From positions 1 through 11,454 of the forward strand of contig SCUR01000226.1 of the NCBI GenBank assembly GCA_004297235.1: DNA of 11,454 bases, read 5' to 3'. Source of the DNA: Candidatus Manganitrophaceae bacterium (GTDB lineage: Bacteria > Nitrospirota > Nitrospiria > SBBL01 > Manganitrophaceae). The position numbers were made by a program, and so were the translations under genes. How positions within the stretch are numbered: position 1 is the stretch's first letter; the number at the start of each line of letters is the position of its first letter. This document shows positions 1 through 5,584 of the stretch, piece by piece. The notes below the pieces were generated by a model. That model was not told the origin of the DNA. It saw only the letters and a list, made by a program, of their open reading frames with translations, and did not search any database.

Positions 1-735
1 CTCAAAAATCAACGGACGGTTGCCGTTCAGCAGCCGGCTCGCGAAGATCGCCAGCACGCCGGTGTAGGGATTCGAGAGGGCCTGACGGGTGCCGAAGACG
101 TTGAAGAACCGCAGCGCGACCGTTTGGAGATTGTATGCGCGGCCAATCATCAGACACATCCGCTCCTGATCAAACTTTGAGAGCGCATAGACCGACGAGA
201 GGCAGGGCGGTTTGGTTTCGGGGGTCGGAATCGGCTCTAAAATCTCGCCTCCGGTGTCCCGGACCTCCCACTCGGAGCCTTTCAGCTGCAGCAGTGTTCG
301 CTCGACGCCGGAGATCATACCTCCGTCGGCGGCGCGGTAAAGGCCCTCGCCGTAGAGGCTCATGCTCGATGCCACGATCAGCCGCTCCACCGGCCGCTCG
401 ATCAGGGCTTCGAGCAGAACCGCCGTTCCGAGATTGTTCACCTCGGTATAACGCGCGACCTCATACATGCTCTGGCCGACGCCGACGGCCGCGGCGAAAT
501 GATAAACCGCGTCGATCCCCTCCAGCGCGGGCCGGACCGCCGCCGGGTCGCGGACATCTCCCGCCACCCATTCCACGTCGGGATGAAGATAATCGGGACG
601 TCCCGCACGGGGGCCGTGAACCTGCTCCGAAAGATTGTCGAGGGCGCGGACGCGATACCCTTGCGTGAGGAGTTCATCCGCGAGATGCGAGCCGATGAAC
701 CCTGCGCCGCCGGTGATGAGAATGTGCTTTTTCAT
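1..735 (-). CDS. NAD-dependent sugar-nucleotide epimerase/dehydratase, 3' end cut off by the window
   Basis: This is an extended short-chain dehydrogenase/reductase acting on a nucleotide sugar, probably in the cytoplasm. 245 codons are visible from ATG at 735, and the frame runs open off the left edge, so perhaps 100 or so C-terminal residues are missing. The N-terminus MKKHILITGGAGFIGSHL has the Rossmann GxxGxxG motif (residues 9-15). D60 follows the usual GD motif, the SSMSLYG segment (123-129) supplies the active-site Ser, and Y183/K187 form the YxxxK pair (SVYALSK). RFFNVFGTRQ (209-218) is also typical. The stretch between the SLYG and YALSK motifs is about 50 residues, longer than in GalE. 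That recalls dTDP-L-rhamnose 4-epimerase-like proteins, but this substrate is a guess. An AAGGAG SD at 742-747, six bases before the ATG, fixes the start. The gene is divergent from the glycosidase-like gene at 1263. Family call is firm, substrate unknown. Confidence 0.9.
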   Translation of the reverse strand, partial: MKKHILITGGAGFIGSHLADELLTQGYRVRALDNLSEQVHGPRAGRPDYLHPDVEWVAGDVRDPAAVRPALEGIDAVYHFAAAVGVGQSMYEVARYTEVNNLGTAVLLEALIERPVERLIVASSMSLYGEGLYRAADGGMISGVERTLLQLKGSEWEVRDTGGEILEPIPTPETKPPCLSSVYALSKFDQERMCLMIGRAYNLQTVALRFFNVFGTRQALSNPYTGVLAIFASRLLNGNRPLIFE

Positions 736-866
736 GTAGGACTCCTTACGCTCTAGTCAAAAAGAATTTCATCCATTGGGAAAGTGCTCGAAAATAAGAG
801 CAAAGAACATGCCTGAAGGTAAAGCGACTGACACAGGAGGCAGGGAGGTTGAATGCGGCGTTGGGT

Positions 867-899
867 TGTCCACAAAGAAGCCAACAGGATGTCCACAAA
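867..899 (+). repeat. Direct repeat TGTCCACAAA, two copies 23 bases apart
   Basis: Two identical 10-base words occur at 867-876 and 890-899, with start-to-start spacing of 23 bases, about two helical turns. The first, with its preceding T, reads TTGTCCACA, one mismatch from the common DnaA box TTATCCACA. The second (ATGTCCACA) has two mismatches. They could be a pair of binding sites in a divergent control region. No binding protein can be named from the sequence. Confidence 0.4.
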
Positions 900-1103
900 C
901 CTTGCGCGTTTCGTTACACCGGAAACGGAAATCGATCTCCACGTCACTCGATGAACTTTGCATCTCCATCTGACTCCGAGCGGAAGCAATGTAACGTGCC
1001 GTTCATTTTTCCCCGGTCAAAAAAACAGTTTTGATGAGGTCACTTTTATCTCGGCGACTGCAATCCCGCTTACATCATCAAAGTTGAAACAGCTTTGCAC
1101 AGG

Positions 1104-1121
1104 GTGAACCGGGCCGTTCAC
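1104..1121. promoter_or_regulatory. Perfect inverted repeat GTGAAC-N6-GTTCAC, operator-like
   Basis: GTGAAC (1104-1109) and GTTCAC (1116-1121) are exact reverse complements separated by CGGGCC. An 18-base dyad of two 6-base arms is the size expected for a dimeric repressor or activator. It lies about 40 bases upstream of the possible -35 element of the plus-strand glycosidase-like gene. An RNA hairpin is the alternative reading, but no U-tract follows, so it is not an intrinsic terminator. Confidence 0.4.
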
Positions 1122-1159
1122 TCGCGCAAAAATTTTCATCGCAAACGGGTCTGATCTTC

Positions 1160-1189
1160 TTGACCGACACTTTTAAAATGGATTAATCT
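1160..1189 (+). promoter_or_regulatory. Possible weak promoter for the glycosidase-like gene
   Basis: TTGACC at 1160-1165 matches five of six bases of the -35 consensus. An 18-base spacer leads to TAATCT (1184-1189), a poor -10 with about three matches. This would give a leader of about 65 bases. The -35 is good and the -10 poor, so this is only a candidate. Confidence 0.2.
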
Positions 1190-1262
1190 TTTTTTAGGAT
1201 ATTCTCGAACGAAAGGCGGCCTCATTTTTCACCGTCGACAAATAAAGTAAAAAGGAGAAGCG

Positions 1263-2231
1263 ATGATCGAGGCGATTAAATTCTGGAATGAGCCGAACAA
1301 TCTCTCCCACTGGGATTTTACGATCGATCCGGAATGGAAGGAGTTCTCCCGGATGACGCGGCTCGCGGCGGAGCGGGTGCGCGATCTCGCTCCTTCCCTG
1401 CGTCGGGTCTTGGGCGGGATCTCCCCGATCGACCCCAACTTCATCGCCCTTCTCGGACGTCACGGTTTGCTGGAGTCGGTCGACGTGGTGGCGATCCACG
1501 GCTTCCCGCTCGACTGGAATCATTGGCAACTCAACGATTGGCCGAAGAAGATCGAAGAAATCGAAAAGGTCACGCCCCTTCCGGTTTGGGTCACGGAGGT
1601 GGGGGTCTCGACGTTCGGGGCCGATGAAGTTCAACTCTTCGGACTGCGGCGGACCGCCGACCTTTTGTTGAACCGGGTGGAGCGGCTATTTTGGTACAGC
1701 CTCCTCGATCTTCCGCCGACCTGGGAAGCGACGACTCGCCACAAGGAGAGCGAAGGGAGCTCTTATTATCGACATTTTTATATGGGATTAATCCGAGACG
1801 ATGGAACGCCGAAGCCGGCGCTTGATTATTTTACCCCCGAGATGGGGATCTGCCAGTGGTTCCACTTCCAAGACCACCGGCTCGAACCGGCGGTGGCGTG
1901 GCTGAAGCGGATGGGGGTGAAGAAGTTAAGGACCGGATTGAGCTGGGCCGATTGGCACCGGCCCGGTGCGATCGCGTGGTTCGATGATCAGATGACGCGG
2001 CTGGCCGAGTTCGACCTGACGGTGACCCTTTGCTTTACCCCTCCCTCCCGAGGGAAGGTGCCGCACCACACGAGTCCGCCGTTGGTGCCGGAAGAGTTTG
2101 CCGAATTCGCCGAGTGGGTCGTGCGCCGCTACGTCCTCGATCAGAAGAAAGAGACGGAGACGCCGCGGCGGGTCCTTGAGCCGGTCGAGCCGAAGGTGGA
2201 CGGAGTGGAGGCGGTCAGAGCGGATCGCTGA
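1263..2231 (+). CDS. Clan GH-A glycoside hydrolase-like protein (beta-xylosidase-like) with apparently circularly permuted TIM barrel
   Basis: 322 residues, with ATG at 1263 preceded by AAGGAG (1252-1257) at five-base spacing, so the start is secure. There is no signal peptide, so it is probably cytoplasmic. FWNEPNN (7-13) is the strand-4 NEP motif of clan GH-A glycosidases, making E10 the likely acid/base. IHGFP (79-83) and VWVTEVGVST (108-117) follow, with E112 the likely nucleophile, then a strand-8-like FWYSLLD (143-149). After about residue 193 come segments that normally open such a barrel: ICQWFHFQD (196-204), VKKLRTGLSWADW (219-231) and LTVTLCFTP (252-260), then a helix ending in WVVRRYV (285-291). 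The usual order is therefore reversed, strands 4-8 then 1-3. The tail after 292 is charged and Pro-rich. It is divergent from the sugar epimerase, and its 3' end overlaps the convergent ABC transporter by 17 bases. I recall similar xylosidase-annotated proteins of about this length near epimerase genes but could not verify this. Substrate unknown. Confidence 0.75.
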   Translation: MIEAIKFWNEPNNLSHWDFTIDPEWKEFSRMTRLAAERVRDLAPSLRRVLGGISPIDPNFIALLGRHGLLESVDVVAIHGFPLDWNHWQLNDWPKKIEEIEKVTPLPVWVTEVGVSTFGADEVQLFGLRRTADLLLNRVERLFWYSLLDLPPTWEATTRHKESEGSSYYRHFYMGLIRDDGTPKPALDYFTPEMGICQWFHFQDHRLEPAVAWLKRMGVKKLRTGLSWADWHRPGAIAWFDDQMTRLAEFDLTVTLCFTPPSRGKVPHHTSPPLVPEEFAEFAEWVVRRYVLDQKKETETPRRVLEPVEPKVDGVEAVRADR

Positions 2232-4005
2232 AAGAGACGACGGCGCCTGCGAGGAGACCCTGCGTCTGGCGTCGGACGAGCGAGGCGTAGTAACCGTTGT
2301 TCTTCATCAATGTTTCATGATCTCCGCTCTCGACGATCCCTCCCTCTTTGAGGACCAGAATCCGATCAGCCCCGACCACCGTGGAGAGACGGTGTGCAAT
2401 CACGAAAGTCGTCCGCCCTTTGACCAGTCGTGCCAGGGCTTCTTGAACCAGCCCTTCCGATTCCGCGTCGAGCGCGGAGGTCGCTTCATCTAAAATCAAA
2501 ATCGGCGGATTCTTCAGAAGCGCTCTGGCGATCGCCACTCGCTGCCGCTCCCCGGCCGAGAGCCGTCCTCCCCGCTCTCCCACCAACGTCTCATATCCTT
2601 CCGGAAGACGCGCGATGAATTCGTCGGCGTAGGCCGCCTTCGCCGCCTCGATGATCTCCCGCTGCGACGCTCCGGGCCGACCATAGGCGATATTGTTGCG
2701 GACCGAGTCGTTGAAGAGGAGCGCTTCCTGTAGAACGACGCCGATCTGCCGTCGAAGCGAGCGCTGCTGAAGGGCCCGCAGGTCGACGCCGTCGACGAGG
2801 ATCGCCCCGGAGGTCGGGTCATAAAGCCGCTGCAGCAGCGCCATGAGGGTGGTCTTCCCGGCGCCGCTTGGTCCGACGAGGGCGACCATCTCCCCCGGCC
2901 GGACGTAGAAATCGATCTGCCGAAGAATCGGTTTTTTCTCGTTGTAGGCGAAGCCGACATTGGCGAAGAGGACCTCCCCCCGGAGCGATTGAACCTCGCA
3001 GGCGTTCGGCGCATCGGCCAGATGATCCTGGGCATCGAGAATCGAGTAGATCGTGCTGAGCGAGACGGAGGCGCGCCGAAGCGTCTGATAAATCCCCGTG
3101 AGGCCTTGGACCGGTCCGAAGAGGCCGCCGACATAACCGAGAAAGGCGATCAACGTTCCGACCGTCATCTCTCCACGAAGGATGAAGAGGCTGCCGAAGG
3201 CGATCGCCGCGATCCGGGCGAGCATCACAACCAGATTTTTTGCTGCGCCGACCCCGGAGTCAAAACCGACCCCGTGCACCACCACGGCATTCGCCTCATA
3301 GACGCCGTGTAGAAAGCGCCGCTTCTCTTCATCTTCCATCGCAAAGCTCTTTACGGTGAGAATGCCGGAGAGGACCTCATTGAAGCGCGAGTAGATCTTG
3401 GCCCAGCGATCGAGCAGATTCCGCTCGCGCCGCGTCTGCTTCTCGGCCGCCCAAGCGCCGATCAACGCCGGGAGCGGGGTGAAGGCGAGCACCACCCACG
3501 AAAGCCGTCCATCGAGGCGAACCATCACGACAAAAGAGAGGGCCAGATAAACCAAGGCCGGCAAGACATTAAAGGCCATTTCGCTGAGCGCTTCGAGGAA
3601 TCCTTGAATCCCTCGATCGAGCTTGGTCATGATCCCGCCGACGCTCTCTTCCCGGTGGAAGGTGAGGGGGAGCGAATGGAGGCGATCGACCGTCGCCTCC
3701 AGCAGCCCGTAATGAACCCCCAGCCGGACCCGCCAGGTCAGCCAGCTCGACAGGGCGAGGATCGCCTCATGACCGAGCCCCAAAAGCAGCAGCCCGCCGA
3801 CCGCCAGTCCGACGTTTTGGAATTTTCCTCCGCTGCCGAGCTGATCGAAAAGGTACTTGAGAACGAGCGGCTCCACGGCACTCAACGCCGCCCCCCCCAG
3901 GGTCAACGCAAGGATGAAACAGACGACCCTCCGGAAAGGACGGACAAAGATCAAGGCCCGTCGTCCCTGAGAGAACCAATGCGGATTCGTCGTTTGATCT
4001 GCCAA
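2215..4005 (-). CDS. ABC exporter, fused transmembrane and ATPase domains (MsbA/lipid-multidrug type)
   Basis: This is a half-transporter that should homodimerise in the inner membrane and export a lipid, glycan-lipid or drug-like substrate. The start is taken as TTG at 4005 (596 residues) because AGGAGGGGGG lies just upstream. An in-frame TTG at 4065 would add 20 residues but has no SD. Hydrophobic segments near 26-46, 65-86, 143-163, 167-187, 252-278 and 281-300 form the usual six-helix domain. ATPase motifs are all present: Walker A GPSGAGKTT (378-386), Q-loop Q426, signature LSAGE (482-486, a variant of LSGGQ), Walker B ILILD (502-506) with catalytic E507, SALD D-loop (510-513) and H538. 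The length is typical. It sits downstream of UDP-glucuronate decarboxylase on the same strand with a 252-base gap. Its 3' end overlaps the convergent glycosidase-like gene. The substrate cannot be read from sequence. Confidence 0.92.
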   Translation of the reverse strand: MADQTTNPHWFSQGRRALIFVRPFRRVVCFILALTLGGAALSAVEPLVLKYLFDQLGSGGKFQNVGLAVGGLLLLGLGHEAILALSSWLTWRVRLGVHYGLLEATVDRLHSLPLTFHREESVGGIMTKLDRGIQGFLEALSEMAFNVLPALVYLALSFVVMVRLDGRLSWVVLAFTPLPALIGAWAAEKQTRRERNLLDRWAKIYSRFNEVLSGILTVKSFAMEDEEKRRFLHGVYEANAVVVHGVGFDSGVGAAKNLVVMLARIAAIAFGSLFILRGEMTVGTLIAFLGYVGGLFGPVQGLTGIYQTLRRASVSLSTIYSILDAQDHLADAPNACEVQSLRGEVLFANVGFAYNEKKPILRQIDFYVRPGEMVALVGPSGAGKTTLMALLQRLYDPTSGAILVDGVDLRALQQRSLRRQIGVVLQEALLFNDSVRNNIAYGRPGASQREIIEAAKAAYADEFIARLPEGYETLVGERGGRLSAGERQRVAIARALLKNPPILILDEATSALDAESEGLVQEALARLVKGRTTFVIAHRLSTVVGADRILVLKEGGIVESGDHETLMKNNGYYASLVRRQTQGLLAGAVVSFSDPL

Positions 4006-4060
4006 TCTGATATTCCCCCCTCCTATCGTCAAGCCGATCACGCGACGCGGGTCGCGGATC
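4006..4060 (-). promoter_or_regulatory. ABC exporter leader: GC-rich hairpin plus strong SD ahead of TTG start
   Basis: Reading the minus strand, AGGAGGGGGG (4015-4024) precedes TTG at 4005 and decides the start. Further upstream, CGCGAC (4041-4046) and GTCGCG (4051-4056) form a perfect six-pair stem with a GCGG/CCGC loop. Flanking GATC words (4036-4039 and 4057-4060) extend it by four pairs around one bulged base. The stem ends 11 bases before the SD, where it could tune ribosome access or stabilise the 5' end of the mRNA. No U-tract follows, so it is not an intrinsic terminator. Confidence 0.45.
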
Positions 4061-4257
4061 TCCAAAGGAGCAAGGTATCAGATTGAATATTTTTCGCTAT
4101 TGGGAAAGGACCTCAATCAGGCGGGAAAAAAGATGGAGCGTTGCAGAAAGAGAGCGCAGCAGACAAGAGGCGGCGATCGAAGCGCCAACCGGTGCTCATC
4201 CTCAGCAGAATCGACGCAGGAAAGCAATGAGTACGAAGATCACCTCGTGCCGCCGCT

Positions 4258-5361
4258 CTAGCTGGCGCGGCGCACCGCCCCATTCGGCAGACGGGAAGCC
4301 GACCGTGGGGGGGTTGCTGTTTTTGGCAGGGGGATAGAATCGCCGTTGCCGTTCTGCTTCGCTCGAACCGGTCGCGCGGCCGATCGGACCGTCATCTCCT
4401 TCTGTCCGAGGAGCGATTGCTCGAAGTAGTCGATCGTCCGCTTCAGCCCCGCTTCGAGCCGAATCGTCGGCTCCCAGGAGAGGGCTTGTTTCGCCAAGGT
4501 GATGTCGGGGCGGCGCTGCGTCGGATCATCTTGAGGAAGCGGCCTGTAGACGATCTTTGAGCGCGATCCGGTGAGTGCGATGATCTTCTCGGCCAGTTCC
4601 AAGACCGTAAACTCTCCCGGATTCCCCAAGTTCACCGGTCCGGTGAGTCCCGGCGTCTCCATCATCCGAATCATTCCTTCGATCAAATCGTCCACATAAC
4701 AGAAGGAGCGGGTCTGGCTTCCGTCTCCATAGACGGTGATCTCTTTTCCCTGAAGGGCTTGGAGGATGAAATTGCTGACGACCCGTCCGTCGTTCAACGC
4801 CATGCGCGGTCCGTAAGTGTTGAAGATCCGGATGATCCGGATGTCGACCTGATACTGCCGGTGGTAGTCCATCATCAACGTCTCCGCAACCCGTTTCCCT
4901 TCGTCGTAGCAGCTTCGAAGACCGATCGGGTTGACGTTTCCCCAATACGATTCGGGCTGGGGGTGGACTTTCGGATCGCCGTAGACCTCGGAGGTCGAGG
5001 CCTGCAGAATGCGCGCCTTGGTCCGCCGCGCCAGCTCTAACATATGCGTGACGCCGAGGACATTCGCCTGCACGGTGCGGACCGGATCGAACTGATAATG
5101 GACCGGCGAAGCGGGGCAGGCCAGGTTGTAGATCTGATGGACTTCCAGGTCGATCGGATGGACGATGTCGTGCCGGATGGCTTCAAAAAGAGGATGGTCG
5201 AGAAGAGGGCGGATATTCTCTTTTGAGCCGGTGAAATAGTTATCAAGACAGAGAACGGCGTGTCCCTGCGCGAGAAGCTGCCCGCAAAGATGGGAACCGA
5301 GGAATCCGGCTCCGCCTGTGACCAATATTTTTTTTCGCTCTGGATCAAAGTGTGAATGCAT
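4258..5361 (-). CDS. uxs: UDP-glucuronate decarboxylase (UDP-xylose synthase)
   Basis: Converts UDP-glucuronate to UDP-xylose with bound NAD+ by oxidation, decarboxylation and reduction, providing xylose for surface glycans. 367 residues from ATG at 5361, chosen because AGGAG (5368-5372) lies six bases upstream. The frame is open to 5556, but that stretch is Cys/His/Arg-rich and unlike the family. Family marks are the NAD motif GGAGFLG (16-22), LDNYFTG (39-45), NLACPASP (79-86), ASTSEVYGDP (121-130, with T123 and E125 at the active site), YDEGK (Y152/K156), RIFNTYGPRM (178-187), DGSQTRSFCYVDDL (213-226) and LPQDDPTQRRPDI (275-287). The family core ends near residue 318. The remaining roughly 50 residues are polar, basic and Pro/Ala-rich, probably disordered. 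The gene lies upstream of the ABC exporter on the same strand, with a 252-base gap. Function is very likely. Confidence 0.94.
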   Translation of the reverse strand: MHSHFDPERKKILVTGGAGFLGSHLCGQLLAQGHAVLCLDNYFTGSKENIRPLLDHPLFEAIRHDIVHPIDLEVHQIYNLACPASPVHYQFDPVRTVQANVLGVTHMLELARRTKARILQASTSEVYGDPKVHPQPESYWGNVNPIGLRSCYDEGKRVAETLMMDYHRQYQVDIRIIRIFNTYGPRMALNDGRVVSNFILQALQGKEITVYGDGSQTRSFCYVDDLIEGMIRMMETPGLTGPVNLGNPGEFTVLELAEKIIALTGSRSKIVYRPLPQDDPTQRRPDITLAKQALSWEPTIRLEAGLKRTIDYFEQSLLGQKEMTVRSAARPVRAKQNGNGDSIPLPKTATPPRSASRLPNGAVRRAS

Positions 5362-5401
5362 GCGACGCTCCTCTCTACTCTTTCTCATCCGGTCATTGAT
5401 C

Positions 5402-5424
5402 ACCGCGGTGCAGGAAAGCTGCAC
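5402..5424 (-). promoter_or_regulatory. Inverted repeats in the UDP-xylose synthase upstream region
   Basis: A perfect repeat GTGCAG (5408-5413), five-base spacer, CTGCAC (5419-5424) abuts a perfect 8-base palindrome ACCGCGGT (5402-5409). Both lie about 30-50 bases upstream of the AGGAG SD of UDP-xylose synthase. They could form an mRNA leader hairpin or a dimeric protein site. I found no convincing -35/-10 pair here. Confidence 0.35.
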
Positions 5425-5584
5425 TCTCATTCTGTAAGGATCGCAACAGTGTCGGCGGCATGAAGACCTCCGGCACAGGTGGTGCTGTCTTTCCGCGGTT
5501 TTACAGATTACCTTCTCATTTTGAAAATAATGATGAGGTACAAAGAAGCAAAACAAATGCCGATCTGCCGATCTGTATTCAGCC

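Larger units (their letters stand above)
736..1262. other. 527-base divergent intergenic region, no convincing gene
   Basis: This region separates the epimerase (minus) from the glycosidase-like gene (plus) and is visibly more AT-rich than the flanking genes. Short open frames on both strands (for example 753-989 minus, 849-1034 plus) lack an SD and look non-coding. Visible elements are the epimerase SD (742-747), a twice-repeated TGTCCACAAA word (867-876 and 890-899), a perfect inverted repeat (1104-1121), a weak possible plus-strand promoter (1160-1189) and the SD of the plus-strand gene (1252-1257). It probably carries the control elements of both divergent transcripts, possibly with long leaders. 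Confidence 0.6.

Noticed and set aside
753..1034. Three short open frames in the divergent intergenic region
   Set aside because: None has an SD, recognisable composition or domain. They overlap one another on both strands and lie in an AT-richer control region.
5471..5486. Sigma-54-like GG-N10-GC arrangement on the plus strand
   Set aside because: Only the GG and GC spacing fits. Flanking bases deviate, and no plus-strand gene follows.
5362..5556. N-terminal extension of UDP-xylose synthase to an upstream ATG
   Set aside because: The added 65 residues are Cys/His/Arg-rich and unlike the family. The ATG at 5361 has a well-placed AGGAG, and the extension contains inverted repeats typical of a leader.
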